DNA from: Oleiphilus sp.
GTDB taxonomy: Bacteria > Pseudomonadota > Gammaproteobacteria > Pseudomonadales > Oleiphilaceae
DNA length: 64,000 bases
Direction: 5' to 3'
Assembly: GCA_006212045.1 (NCBI GenBank)
Contig: PZPK01000017.1
Coordinates: 34,708-98,707, forward strand
The stretch's first letter is position 1; each line of letters begins with the position of its first letter. Below, one piece after another: positions 49,539 to 58,905 of the stretch. Both the position numbers and the translations under genes were made by a program. The notes beneath the pieces are model-generated. The model was not told the origin of the DNA. It was given only the letters and a program-made list of their open reading frames with translations, and searched no databases.

Positions 49539-51362
49539 ATGTATCTCGAATTTTTTGGCCTGAAAGAACTACCTTTTTCAATTGCGCCTGATCCTCGTTA
49601 CCTCTATATGAGCGAGCGCCATCGTGAAGCCTTGGCGCATCTATTGTTTGGCGTTAACGGGCAGGGCGGGTTTGTGGTGCTGACGGGCGAAGTCGGCACC
49701 GGTAAAACCACCATTTGTCGTTGTTTCCTGAATCAGGTACCTGACAATACAGATGTGGCGTTTATCGTTAACCCCAAGCTTTCCGCTCGTGAATTGCTTG
49801 CCGCGATCTGCGATGAGTTGGCTATTAGCTACGCAGAGTCTGCCTCGATCAAAGTTCTCAACGATGCCATCAACGAGTATTTACTGAATGCACATGCCAA
49901 TGGACGGCATACGGTCCTGATTGTTGATGAAGCACAAAACCTGCGCGTGGATGTGCTTGAACAATTGCGACTGCTGACCAACCTGGAAACCTCGGAGAAA
50001 AAGCTTCTGCAAATCATTTTACTGGGGCAACCGGAATTACGGGACATTTTGGCAAAGAATGAGTTACGGCAGTTGGCTCAGCGCGTGACAGCGCGCTACC
50101 ACCTGGATGCCTTGAGCAGCATGGAAGTATCTGCCTACCTCAAGTGTCGACTCTCTGTCGCAGGCCGGGCGGCGCCCTTGTTCAGCAAGGCCGCTGTAAA
50201 CAAGATCTTTCGACTGAGCGGCGGTATACCGCGTTTAATCAATCTGATTGCAGATCGTTCTTTGCTTGGCGCTTACGCCGGTCATTCCGAGATCGTGGAG
50301 CCACAGCATGTCAAACAGGCCTTTCTCGAAATTCAGGGCGAAACCGGCAAGGGTTTAAATGCCAAATTGCGCCGACGTTTGATGGGTGCGGCATGGCTGA
50401 CCGCTCTGGCGAGTTTGGCCGGGATCAGTTTTGTTGCCTATCAAACGTTTTATCGCTCTGCGCCTTTCGAGCATATTGTGTCGACGGTTGAAGGCAAAGG
50501 GCGCTATGCAGAAGTCGCAGAATCATCGAACCCACTGCATGAACAGACGCAGTTAGTGGCTAAGGCCGAACAAGCGTCTGCTCCTGCCAATGATTATATT
50601 GAAGGTTTCGAAGAAGCATTGTCCAGCTCGGGCGATAAAATCATCGCTTATCAGCAGGCCGTGACGCCGGATACCTCGCAGGAGGTGATGACCAGCCCGG
50701 AAAATTCACGAGCACCTGTCACCGAAACCCCGGGATTTCCGTTTCTCGAATCTTTGGGTGACAAGGCGAATTCGGAGCAGGGCGTATTCAAAGCCTACCA
50801 GGCACTGTTCAAACAGTGGGGCGTATTCTATCCGGAAGAACCCTTTATGCTGGCTTGCCAGTTCGCCCAATTGAATGATCTCAAGTGTCTGCACAAGCAG
50901 GGGAATTGGCGCAGCCTGTTGCGCCTGGACAGGCCTGCGGTCTTAACGCTGCTCAATACCGAGGGCGAAAAGCTGGTGATTGGCTTATTGAAAATTGATG
51001 GTGACCGGGCCAAAGTGTCGCATGAAGGGGATGTTTTCTGGGTAACGATGGACGAGGTGGACCGGCATTGGCTTGGCGAATATTCCGTGATCTATCGTCT
51101 ACCACCCTATCGCTCCAGCAAGGTGATGCCGGGCGAAATGAGCGAAGAGCAATGGTTGCGTGACCGTCTGGTTGCAATTCGCGATAACAAGGTGATTAAC
51201 GGCTTTGATGCCGATCCGCGTCTGACACCCTTGCCAGAAGTGATAGAGAAATTTCAAAGAGCCGTTGGCCTTGTCCCGGATGGTATTGCCGGCAGTATGA
51301 CGATTATCCACATGAACACGGTGCTGAATGTCGGTAGCCCCAGTTTATTGGGCAAGGGCTAG
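49539..51362 (+). CDS. exeA: ExeA/GspA-type AAA ATPase with peptidoglycan-binding domain
   Basis: The 607-residue inner-membrane protein has the N-terminal MYLEFFGLKELPFSIAPDPR typical of ExeA, Walker A GEVGTGKTT at residues 50-58, LIVDEAQNL Walker B and the SGGIPRLINLIADR sensor region. One transmembrane helix lies near 283-306. The periplasmic part ends in a peptidoglycan-binding fold (LPEVIEKFQRAVGLVPDGIA). With GspB it helps the type II secretin insert through the cell wall in Aeromonas. The gspB gene follows 9 bp downstream. Confidence 0.92.
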   Translation: MYLEFFGLKELPFSIAPDPRYLYMSERHREALAHLLFGVNGQGGFVVLTGEVGTGKTTICRCFLNQVPDNTDVAFIVNPKLSARELLAAICDELAISYAESASIKVLNDAINEYLLNAHANGRHTVLIVDEAQNLRVDVLEQLRLLTNLETSEKKLLQIILLGQPELRDILAKNELRQLAQRVTARYHLDALSSMEVSAYLKCRLSVAGRAAPLFSKAAVNKIFRLSGGIPRLINLIADRSLLGAYAGHSEIVEPQHVKQAFLEIQGETGKGLNAKLRRRLMGAAWLTALASLAGISFVAYQTFYRSAPFEHIVSTVEGKGRYAEVAESSNPLHEQTQLVAKAEQASAPANDYIEGFEEALSSSGDKIIAYQQAVTPDTSQEVMTSPENSRAPVTETPGFPFLESLGDKANSEQGVFKAYQALFKQWGVFYPEEPFMLACQFAQLNDLKCLHKQGNWRSLLRLDRPAVLTLLNTEGEKLVIGLLKIDGDRAKVSHEGDVFWVTMDEVDRHWLGEYSVIYRLPPYRSSKVMPGEMSEEQWLRDRLVAIRDNKVINGFDADPRLTPLPEVIEKFQRAVGLVPDGIAGSMTIIHMNTVLNVGSPSLLGKG

Positions 51363-51371
51363 GAGGCGCGG

Positions 51372-52340
51372 ATGTCTTATGTACTTGACGCCTTGAAGCG
51401 TTCTGAGCAGGATCGAAAGCAGGGGCAGGTGCCCAGTTTCAACGATCAGGGGGCTCTCCTGCATCTGTCTAAAGCGGAAAGGCCGCTCTGGCCTGTGGTG
51501 TTGATTGTAGTGCTGGCGCTAAACGCGGCGGTGTTCCTTTATCTGCACTGGAGTGAGAAAAGCGAGGCCGTGTTGCCTTCAGAAGCAGCGACCAATTCCG
51601 CGACCTCTAAAAATATCTATCGTGCTGAGGATGAGCATGCAATAGACGATTCACGCGCTGATACGGCACAGACGCATCAGCCAGATGGTTCGCAAGCGAC
51701 AGGGTTGGCAAGTGCGGCGTTGCTTGGTCCGGCACCGGAAATGCCAGCCAATCCGGTTTCAGTTAGGCCGGCCGTAAGTGCTGTGGGTCAGCTGGAAACC
51801 GAAGCGCAGGCTTTGCAGCAAAAAGATCAAATTGACTGGGCTGCCAGGGAAAGGGAGGCTAAACGCCTGATTGAAGCGTCCGTAGCGCATGGCTCGGATG
51901 GCGAGTCCGTTCAGACTCAGGCGCTTCGCATTGACCCTCGGCAATCACCGGAAGCGCAAGCACCAGATACCCGGTCCTATGAGGTCATCAAGCCAAAAGC
52001 GGTTCCGGTGGGCGGGGCTTTGCCTTTTCCTGCGGTGACCTCGACAAGTCAAGACTCTTCCGGTGTGGTCGAGCCTGTGCCGGAGACAGATTACTCTCAG
52101 GTCCAGTTTCTTTATGAAATGGATGCCAGGCAACAACCGCGCGTTCCGAAGCTGAAGTTCAACAGTCACATCTACTCTGACCAACCGGATGCCAGGCGCG
52201 TCATGATCAACAATATCTATCTGCGCGAGGGGCAGAGCCTGTCAGGTCTGGATGTTGTTCAGATTGGCGAGGCCAATATCGTGTTCAGAAAAGGGAATAC
52301 CCTGTTCAAGCTGCCAGCCATGCGTGATTGGGAAGGATAA
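51372..52340 (+). CDS. gspB: GspB/ExeB-type general secretion pathway protein
   Basis: The 322-residue inner-membrane protein is anchored by one transmembrane helix near 38-60 (PLWPVVLIVVLALNAAVFLY). The N-terminal MSYVLDALKRSEQDRKQGQV is the GspB hallmark. A long Ala/Pro/Gln-rich periplasmic linker follows, then a GspB domain (VPKLKFNSHIYSDQPDARRV, LREGQSLSGLDVVQI). It pairs with ExeA; no other gsp genes lie in the window, so the main T2SS locus must be elsewhere. Confidence 0.92.
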   Translation: MSYVLDALKRSEQDRKQGQVPSFNDQGALLHLSKAERPLWPVVLIVVLALNAAVFLYLHWSEKSEAVLPSEAATNSATSKNIYRAEDEHAIDDSRADTAQTHQPDGSQATGLASAALLGPAPEMPANPVSVRPAVSAVGQLETEAQALQQKDQIDWAAREREAKRLIEASVAHGSDGESVQTQALRIDPRQSPEAQAPDTRSYEVIKPKAVPVGGALPFPAVTSTSQDSSGVVEPVPETDYSQVQFLYEMDARQQPRVPKLKFNSHIYSDQPDARRVMINNIYLREGQSLSGLDVVQIGEANIVFRKGNTLFKLPAMRDWEG

Positions 52341-52413
52341 GCAAGCGCACTGCGCAAGCTGATCACCTGCGGTTGCGACGCTGGAATTCTCGTCTCCCGA
52401 AGTAGCGGCAGCC

Positions 52414-53253
52414 TTATTGCCCTTGAATAAAAGACAAAAGTCGATCCCGATTTTCCTTCAGTCCGAGTGCTGCAATGTGCCGGCCGGTGGTTTCGAGAAT
52501 CAAAGCATGGGGCGGGGCATTTTCTTTCAGTTGTTCCAGATGATGAAAGGGGACCACCGGGTCTTCGGTGCTGTGTATCAGCATTAGCGGGGTATTTTCG
52601 AGTTTTTGAATCGCGTCCTCTGCGTCATACTGGCCGGTCATCAGGCTGGCCGGAGCCTGTAGAGGCCAGGTAAGCCAAAAGCGAGACATGACTTCACGGG
52701 CAATCTGTGGCCAACTGGCGGGTGCTGATTCCGCAATCAGGGCCGCAAAGGGTTTGAGAGCCGGATCAGCATGTGCGGCATAATAAATGGCCAGTGCGCC
52801 ACCCAGGCTCTGGCCAAAAAGAATCAGGCGCTTGTCGTGATGGTGGGTATCCAGCCACCGATGAGCGCGCGAAACATCTTCCAGCGCAGATGCCAGCGTC
52901 GAGTGACCGGTCGATTCGCCATAGCCCTGGTATTCAAGCAAAAACACCGCCGTTTCGAACTGCGTTAACCAGGCAACACTCCCCATATGCGTGCTGATGT
53001 TCTCACCATTGCCGTGCAGAAACAGCACGATTTGACGAATTTCGCCTTTTGGCTTTAACAACCAGTTGTGCAGCACCTGATCATCTGATGTGGAAAGCTC
53101 GACAATGTCGTAGTCGATGCCCAGATCCGACGGCAAACGGTAGATCTGTTTGTCGGGATAAAACAGAAAACCGGAGAGGCTGTTGCAGGCAGAAAGAGAG
53201 GCAAGAAGGAGCCCGAACATCAGGAGGCGAAAGAGCCGGGTTAAGTTGGTCAT
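52414..53253 (-). CDS. Alpha/beta hydrolase lipoprotein
   Basis: The 279-residue exported hydrolase has a lipobox LASLSAC with Cys around residue 23, placing it as a lipoprotein. Catalytic elements are LFLHGNGENIS (oxyanion region), the nucleophile GQSLGGALAI (Ser about 145), Asp in STEDPVVPF, and the final His in TTGRHIAALG. YQGYGESTG is typical of the BEM46/YfhR-like group. It converges with gspB and lies 10 bp downstream of the DUF4105 gene on the same strand. The substrate is unknown. Confidence 0.82.
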   Translation of the reverse strand: MTNLTRLFRLLMFGLLLASLSACNSLSGFLFYPDKQIYRLPSDLGIDYDIVELSTSDDQVLHNWLLKPKGEIRQIVLFLHGNGENISTHMGSVAWLTQFETAVFLLEYQGYGESTGHSTLASALEDVSRAHRWLDTHHHDKRLILFGQSLGGALAIYYAAHADPALKPFAALIAESAPASWPQIAREVMSRFWLTWPLQAPASLMTGQYDAEDAIQKLENTPLMLIHSTEDPVVPFHHLEQLKENAPPHALILETTGRHIAALGLKENRDRLLSFIQGQ

Positions 53254-53263
53254 CGTCGCGTCA

Positions 53264-55177
53264 TCAGAAATAGTGATTCAGTGAAAGCTGCGCAGAGTGG
53301 TCTCTGTCGCTGTTGTCCTGTTCGCTGGAGAATTCAGCATAACCGCTCTCGATACGCACCTGCCAATCCTGTGAGAGTTTACGGGACAGTCCCAGGGAAA
53401 CGCCACTGGCGCGAAATTCGGCGCCGGACACATCATAGGTTTTATACCATTGCAGATTTGCGCTCCAATGCTCTTGCTGATAGAGCCAAACGAACTTTGG
53501 GCCCACTCCAAAACGGTGATCTTTCTCTATGTCGTTGTCTATCATCCATTCCGAATGGACTAAAAAACTGAACAGGGGCGCGTTGCGGTCGAGGCTGTTA
53601 GATGAATAACTGAAGCCGGCACCACCGCTGAGGTAGGGCATGAGTTCGTCAGGCTGGCTGTCCGGTCGTTTCAAACCTGTGGATACCATCCAGGAAAGTG
53701 GTTTGAAGAAAGTATCCCTGGGCGTCATTGACGCGATGTCGATGAGACGCAGCGTTTCCAGCTGTGTGCGCGAATCATCACCCAACCAGTGTTTCACCTG
53801 TAAATGCGCGATTTCCAGCCGGGCACCCGGAATATAGCCTTCAAGCGTATCCAGCCAGTCGTGATAGGCCATACGCAAGCCCCATTGCAGATAGTTTTGC
53901 TGCAATGCCCTGCCAAAGGAGAGTGCCTGACGATGTGAACGGTGGCCCTGATCATCGCGCAACTCTGGCGTTTCTACCGGAGAAAAAGCATCTGTGACAG
54001 GGTTTCGGGCACGTTTCGATAACAGCTTTAACGAGGTGCCCGGCAGGCTTTTGTCATTTCTGTCTTTATTGGCCAGATAACGGGTATAGCGATAGGACAA
54101 ATCGAGCACCTGCGCTGCAGCCAGGGGTTCCAGCGGGGCAAGCAGTTCGTCGCCAGCCGCGCCAGTTTTGACGCGCTCAACCAATGTGCGCGCGGTTTTG
54201 ATCTGAGGCTCCGTCATCTGCGTCTGCATCGACTTCATTATCGTCAATGAGGATGGCCGAAACGTCGCTTCCCGAATAAGGCCCGCGCGATTCAGTACCC
54301 TGACGGTATCGGCCGGAATGACGTCAGAGTAAAACTCGTCAGACAGGTCAAAACGTTCACTTGCAGCATCCAGAAGGGTGAGCAGGTGATAGGAACAGTT
54401 CTCGGTGAAAAAGTAGTAATCGAAGTATACATCTTTGATTTCCCAGACATGACGTACAAATTGTTCGAGTTCGTCCTGGTCAATATCCAGTGTGTATTCC
54501 CAGACATCACGTGCTTCCAGATGGCTGTATTCCTTCACTTTTTCGTAATAGGGCAGGACGGAAAACACTCCCGGATAGCCGCCGGTCAGGCCCTTGTAGC
54601 TGAATACCAGCTCGTTGTCATTCGGGTCTGCATTGGCTGCATAATTAATGCTGTAATCGAGCAGCGGATTATCATGCCGGTGACTATCGACGCGCATCAG
54701 GGTGTGTCCGAACATGGAAGACGGGCTGTTTAGGTAGGCGGCTGGAAATATCAGGGTTAAACCCTCTGGCGCAATCTCGTCGCGAAATGCCCGGTAATCC
54801 TCACAAGCGCTTTCTGAATCCGTTTCGACACCAAACACATCCGGAAGCTTTTGCTTCAACCAGTGATAGCGTGCAGGGAAACGACAGCGGGCGCCATCGG
54901 CGTTTTGTTTCAGGGCGGCAAGGGTCGCTTCAAGTTCGGCCTGTGGATCAACATGGCCATGGTCGGAAAAGAAAAAATCCGGATCATCGACCTGACTTTG
55001 AAAAGTGCTCAGCAGGCCCACCCGATGATAGTGCAGCAAGTGAAGCCATTGGGAGTCTTGTGCCAGTTTGTTGATTTCTGGCGTCTGAATCTGTTCTGAC
55101 TGGAGTGGGAAACTGACCGAGAGCAGAGTGAGAACAAGAATGCAAAGAAGGTGTTGTTTGTTCGAAGGCGCTGACAA
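53264..55177 (-). CDS. DUF4105 family outer-envelope protein
   Basis: The product is about 637 residues from a TTG at 55177, with AGGA 7 bp upstream; longer frames add residues before the signal peptide (HLLCILVLTLLSVSFPLQ). The N-terminal part has the DUF4105 pattern LIFPAAYLNSPSSMFGHTLMR, SYKGLTGGYPGVFSVLPYYE, WEYTLDIDQDELEQFVRHVW and FFTENCSYHLLTLLD. The C-terminus, ending in alternating strands and a final Phe (LSLNHYF), looks like an outer-membrane beta-barrel. The function is unknown, possibly a lipid- or peptide-processing protease-like fold. It is followed closely by the hydrolase lipoprotein gene. Confidence 0.85.
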   Translation of the reverse strand: MSAPSNKQHLLCILVLTLLSVSFPLQSEQIQTPEINKLAQDSQWLHLLHYHRVGLLSTFQSQVDDPDFFFSDHGHVDPQAELEATLAALKQNADGARCRFPARYHWLKQKLPDVFGVETDSESACEDYRAFRDEIAPEGLTLIFPAAYLNSPSSMFGHTLMRVDSHRHDNPLLDYSINYAANADPNDNELVFSYKGLTGGYPGVFSVLPYYEKVKEYSHLEARDVWEYTLDIDQDELEQFVRHVWEIKDVYFDYYFFTENCSYHLLTLLDAASERFDLSDEFYSDVIPADTVRVLNRAGLIREATFRPSSLTIMKSMQTQMTEPQIKTARTLVERVKTGAAGDELLAPLEPLAAAQVLDLSYRYTRYLANKDRNDKSLPGTSLKLLSKRARNPVTDAFSPVETPELRDDQGHRSHRQALSFGRALQQNYLQWGLRMAYHDWLDTLEGYIPGARLEIAHLQVKHWLGDDSRTQLETLRLIDIASMTPRDTFFKPLSWMVSTGLKRPDSQPDELMPYLSGGAGFSYSSNSLDRNAPLFSFLVHSEWMIDNDIEKDHRFGVGPKFVWLYQQEHWSANLQWYKTYDVSGAEFRASGVSLGLSRKLSQDWQVRIESGYAEFSSEQDNSDRDHSAQLSLNHYF

Positions 55178-55290
55178 TCGATATTCCTTTCTGGTCACCC
55201 CGGCAAAGTATAAGGGAAATCTGGCGTGAAAACTAATGGAGCCGAACTCATTCGCGAAGTGTGTATTCACGCACGAAGTTCGGCCCTATT

Positions 55291-55320
55291 AAACCTTCGC
55301 CAATGGATTGGTGAAGGTTT
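55291..55320. terminator. Intrinsic hairpin downstream of the DUF3015 gene
   Basis: A 13-bp stem (one G-T pair), AAACCTTCGCCAA / TTGGTGAAGGTTT, with a TGGA loop is A/T-flanked on both arms. It lies 20 bp after the stop of the minus-strand DUF3015 gene. The T run is short. Confidence 0.7.
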
Positions 55321-55340
55321 ATCGAAGCTGGGTTAAATGA

Positions 55341-55814
55341 TTAGCCCAGATATTTTGCCAGACGAATGTCATGGCTCATCATGTTAACCAAAGCATCATA
55401 TACTTGACCGCTGTCTGTTTCGGTCGATGCAAAAATGGCGTCGAAGTTTGTTTTGACTTCGTGTTTGAAAACACTTTCATCTGCTTCTTCGATACCGATC
55501 AGTTCAATCAGCGCAGCCAGGGTCTCGCCTTCGCCACTCGCGGAATCCAGAGCCAGTTGCTCAAGGTTCTTATCGAGAAAACTATCGACTCTGGAAGCCA
55601 AAGGGCCGTTTGCAGATTCACAACCAAGCGTGCCGGATGTCATGCCGAATGTCTGGTTACCTGAAGTACCATTTGTGGTCGCTGCCAGGACATGCTCTAC
55701 CCATGACGAGGCCTGTTTGAAAATAACATGCGTTCCCAAACCACACCCTGCAGGGTGTGCAGAAGCGAACATGGGAGCGGAAGCGATTACTGCACCAATC
55801 AAAAGTTTTTTCAT
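55341..55814 (-). CDS. DUF3015 family secreted protein
   Basis: The product is 157 residues from the ATG at 55814 (AAGGAA upstream; MKKLLIGAVIASAPMFASA). The mature part begins HPAGCGLGTHVIFKQAS, then NGTSGNQTFGMTSGTLGCES, the DUF3015 signature with two Cys. The C-terminal half is helical (SRVDSFLDKNLEQLALDSAS, GEGETLAALIELIGIE). These are periplasmic proteins of unknown role. A strong hairpin follows. Confidence 0.88.
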   Translation of the reverse strand: MKKLLIGAVIASAPMFASAHPAGCGLGTHVIFKQASSWVEHVLAATTNGTSGNQTFGMTSGTLGCESANGPLASRVDSFLDKNLEQLALDSASGEGETLAALIELIGIEEADESVFKHEVKTNFDAIFASTETDSGQVYDALVNMMSHDIRLAKYLG

Positions 55815-56028
55815 AAGATATTCCTTCATTATTTAAACCGGTTAAAAGCCAGACGATTCCCTGAATACAACCGAATGTCGCCTGAACTGTTTCCAGTTTA
55901 GCAGCCTAAACCTGATTTATGCCAACCTTAAAATCCAGACCTGGAGAACTTCGGTTTTACTTCCATCGTTTCGCCAGCTTGGCTATGATTCCTCGTCTTT
56001 AAAAAAATCGATACTGCAGAGGACTGTT

Positions 56029-56709
56029 ATGCCAAAAATCACTCAGGGTATTGTGCGCTTCAAAACAGAAGTGTATCCGGCCAAAAAAGAATTGTTTGAT
56101 CAATTGGCCAAAGGGCAGCATCCGGAAGCCCTGTTTATTACCTGTTCCGATTCCCGTATCGATCCGAATCTGCTGGTTCAGACCGAGCCGGGTGAGCTGT
56201 TTATTATTCGCAATGCGGGAAATATTGTTCCACCACATAATAATTTTACCGGGGGAGTGACTGCCTCAATCGAATATGCCGTCGCGGCGTTGGAAGTAAA
56301 ACACATTATTATCTGTGGCCATTCCTCCTGTGGAGCAATGGAAGGCGTGATGAAACCGGATTCAGTCAAACCCTTGCCGCATGTTTCACAATGGCTGAGT
56401 TATGCCAGTGCCGCTCACCAGATTGTGCTGGAAAAAGCGCCGGAAGCCAGCTATGAAGAGCAGCTCGGGATGTTGATTGAAGAAAATGTGCTGTTGCAGT
56501 TGCGCCATATCCAGACGCATCCGCAGGTGGCTGCCAAGTGTGCGACCAATAAAGTCCAGTTGCATGCCTGGGTCTATGATATCGGCTCCGGTGAGGTAAA
56601 AGCCTACGACGAGGAAGCAAAGCGCTTCGTACCGGTTGAAGAAAAGTATCAAAAGGAGGCGCAGGCACTGATTCAAGAAAATCAGATGCCTTGTCAGTCT
56701 CACTCTTAA
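56029..56709 (+). CDS. can: Beta-class carbonic anhydrase
   Basis: The 226-residue enzyme interconverts CO2 and bicarbonate in the cytoplasm. Zinc ligands are Cys39 (in FITCSDSRID), His98 and Cys101 (in ICGHSSCGAMEG), with the catalytic Asp41/Arg43 dyad. The sequence follows the plant-type beta-CA pattern with IIRNAGNIVPP. The ATG at 56029 follows AGGA-like sequence. The oxidoreductase gene begins 40 bp later on the same strand. Confidence 0.93.
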   Translation: MPKITQGIVRFKTEVYPAKKELFDQLAKGQHPEALFITCSDSRIDPNLLVQTEPGELFIIRNAGNIVPPHNNFTGGVTASIEYAVAALEVKHIIICGHSSCGAMEGVMKPDSVKPLPHVSQWLSYASAAHQIVLEKAPEASYEEQLGMLIEENVLLQLRHIQTHPQVAAKCATNKVQLHAWVYDIGSGEVKAYDEEAKRFVPVEEKYQKEAQALIQENQMPCQSHS

Positions 56710-56749
56710 GCCTTAAGGTGGGCATCACAGAATAACAACAGCGGGAACC

Positions 56750-58879
56750 ATGATGTCGCAACAAACACACTATCGGGCTTGCCATTTGTGCGAAGCGATC
56801 TGCGGGCTGGAAATTGTCACCGAGGGCCGGGAGATCGTTTCCATTAAAGGTGATGACAAGGACCCCTTCAGCCGCGGCCATATTTGCCCAAAAGCGATCG
56901 CACTGAAGGATTTGCAGGAAGATCCTGACCGCCTTCGCCGGCCCCTGAAAAAAGTCGAGGGCGGCTGGCAGGAGATTTCCTGGGATCAGGCGATCTCTGA
57001 AGTGGCTGAGCGCATTGTCGCACTGCAATCACAGCATGGAGACGATACGCTTGGTGTCTATGCCGGCAACCCGAATGTTCACAACTACGGCAATCTGACG
57101 CATGGTCGCGTCCTTCGTAAATCCCTCGGTACGCGCAATAATTTCTCTGCAACTTCGCTTGATCAGTTGCCGCATCACCTGATCGCTCTGCAGCTGTTCG
57201 GGCATCAGTTCATGGTGCCGGTTCCGGATATTGATCATACCGATTTCATGCTGATTATCGGCGGCAACCCGATTGCCTCCAATGGCAGTATGATGACCGT
57301 GCCCGATGTCAAAAAACGGCTGAAAGCCATTCAGCAACGAGGCGGCAAGGTAGTGGTGATTGACCCGCGTCGCAGCGAAACGGCAGAACTGGCTGACCAG
57401 CACTTGTTTGTGCGCCCGGGAACGGACGCGTTTTTGCTGATGGCGATGATTCGCGAGTTGTTCGAACAGTCACTTGTGCATCCGGGGCACCTTGATGACG
57501 CTTTACTGGGCGTTGATCTGGTACGATCGCTGGTTGATCCTTTCACACTGCCATTGGCTGCCGAAAAAACCGGTGTTTCCGAACAGGCGATTCGCGATCT
57601 GACGCGGCAGTTTGCGCAGGCTTCTTCGGCCGTGTGTTATGGGCGCATGGGTGTTTCTGTCCAGCAATTCGGCTCACTCTGCCAATGGGCCATTCATGTC
57701 ATTAATATCCTGACCGGTAATCTCGATAGTGTTGGCGGTGCGCTGGTGCCTAATTCCGCTGTCGGCCATGTCCAGCCGGGTGAGCCCGGTGCGGGGCATA
57801 TTGGTTTGTATCATAGCCGGGTTAGCCAGTTGCCCGAATTTGGTGGTGAGTTCCCCGCGACGGTGATGGCCGAGGAGATATTGACGTCCGGCGAGGGGCA
57901 AATGCGTGGTTTGATAACCCTTGCGGGCAATCCGGTGCTATCTTCGCCGAACGGGAAGAAAATGGATCAGGCACTGGAACAGCTCGAGCTGCTGGTTGCC
58001 GTTGATATCTATGTGAACGAGACGACGCGGCATGCTGATTATATTCTGCCAAGCACGAGTCCTCTAGAGCACGACCATTATGATATCGCCTTTCACCGAC
58101 TGGCGGTTCGCAACACCGCACGATTCAATGACCCTGTCTTCGGCAAACCCGAGGGCTCGCTGCATGACTGGGAAATTCTGAACCGGCTGGGGCAGGAGAT
58201 TAGCCAGCGCAAGGATATGAAGTGTTCCGTCCTGCCGGAGCCCGCTCTCCTGATCGATATGGGCTTGCAAAAGGGTCCATATGGTCAGCAGTCGGAGCAT
58301 CAGCTCAATCTGGCAAAACTCAAAGCGCTGCCGCATGGCATTGATCTCGGGCCGTTGCGGCCTTCACTGATGTCGCGAATCTGTACTGCGGACAAGAAGA
58401 TCAACCTGCTGAATGAATTAATCGAAAGTGAAGCCGCGCGCTTACTTGAATCAGCGACTGAAAGCATGCCGGAAGACACGCTGTATCTGATCGGCCGCCG
58501 GCATGTGCGCAGCAATAACTCATGGATGCATAACTTTCATCGTTTGGTAAAGGGCAAGCCTCGCTGGCAGTGTTTAATGCACCCGGAGGATCTGAAGAAA
58601 CGCGCCATCAATGATGGTGACCAGATCACGATTGCCTCTCGTGTTGCCGAGATCGAAACGCAAGTCGTCGCGAGCGATGAAATGATGCCCGGTGTGATTA
58701 GCATTCCACATGGCTGGGGCCATGGGCGCGAGGGTGTGCGTCTTCAGATCGCTTCCCAACAGCAAGGGCAAAGCGTCAATGATCTGACCGACGATGAATA
58801 TTACGACCACTCGACCGGAAATGCCGCACTGAATGGCGTGCCGGTTCGGGTCACCAAAGCGGTATCCGGTGCTGCGTAA
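56750..58879 (+). CDS. Molybdopterin-dependent oxidoreductase (DMSO reductase family)
   Basis: The 709-residue protein has an N-terminal [4Fe-4S] site (Cys11, 14, 18 and 46 in CHLCEAICGL and HICPKA). Molybdopterin-binding segments are GVYAGNPNVHNYGN, LIIGGNPIASNGS and VVVIDPRRSETAELADQHLF, plus a C-terminal domain with HPEDLKKRAINDGDQITIAS and IPHGWGHGREGVRL. The position that carries the metal ligand reads TSLDQL (Ser136), not Cys or Sec, suggesting a Ser-ligated type III enzyme. There is no Tat signal, so it is cytoplasmic. The substrate is unknown. The adjacent epimerase may be co-transcribed (26-bp gap). Confidence 0.88.
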   Translation: MMSQQTHYRACHLCEAICGLEIVTEGREIVSIKGDDKDPFSRGHICPKAIALKDLQEDPDRLRRPLKKVEGGWQEISWDQAISEVAERIVALQSQHGDDTLGVYAGNPNVHNYGNLTHGRVLRKSLGTRNNFSATSLDQLPHHLIALQLFGHQFMVPVPDIDHTDFMLIIGGNPIASNGSMMTVPDVKKRLKAIQQRGGKVVVIDPRRSETAELADQHLFVRPGTDAFLLMAMIRELFEQSLVHPGHLDDALLGVDLVRSLVDPFTLPLAAEKTGVSEQAIRDLTRQFAQASSAVCYGRMGVSVQQFGSLCQWAIHVINILTGNLDSVGGALVPNSAVGHVQPGEPGAGHIGLYHSRVSQLPEFGGEFPATVMAEEILTSGEGQMRGLITLAGNPVLSSPNGKKMDQALEQLELLVAVDIYVNETTRHADYILPSTSPLEHDHYDIAFHRLAVRNTARFNDPVFGKPEGSLHDWEILNRLGQEISQRKDMKCSVLPEPALLIDMGLQKGPYGQQSEHQLNLAKLKALPHGIDLGPLRPSLMSRICTADKKINLLNELIESEAARLLESATESMPEDTLYLIGRRHVRSNNSWMHNFHRLVKGKPRWQCLMHPEDLKKRAINDGDQITIASRVAEIETQVVASDEMMPGVISIPHGWGHGREGVRLQIASQQQGQSVNDLTDDEYYDHSTGNAALNGVPVRVTKAVSGAA

Positions 58880-58905
58880 TTGACTGATACTGAGGAGAAA
58901 CGCGT

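Noticed and set aside
49539..52340. Full type II secretion locus
   Set aside because: Only the ExeA and GspB genes are present; no gspC-N genes are in the window.
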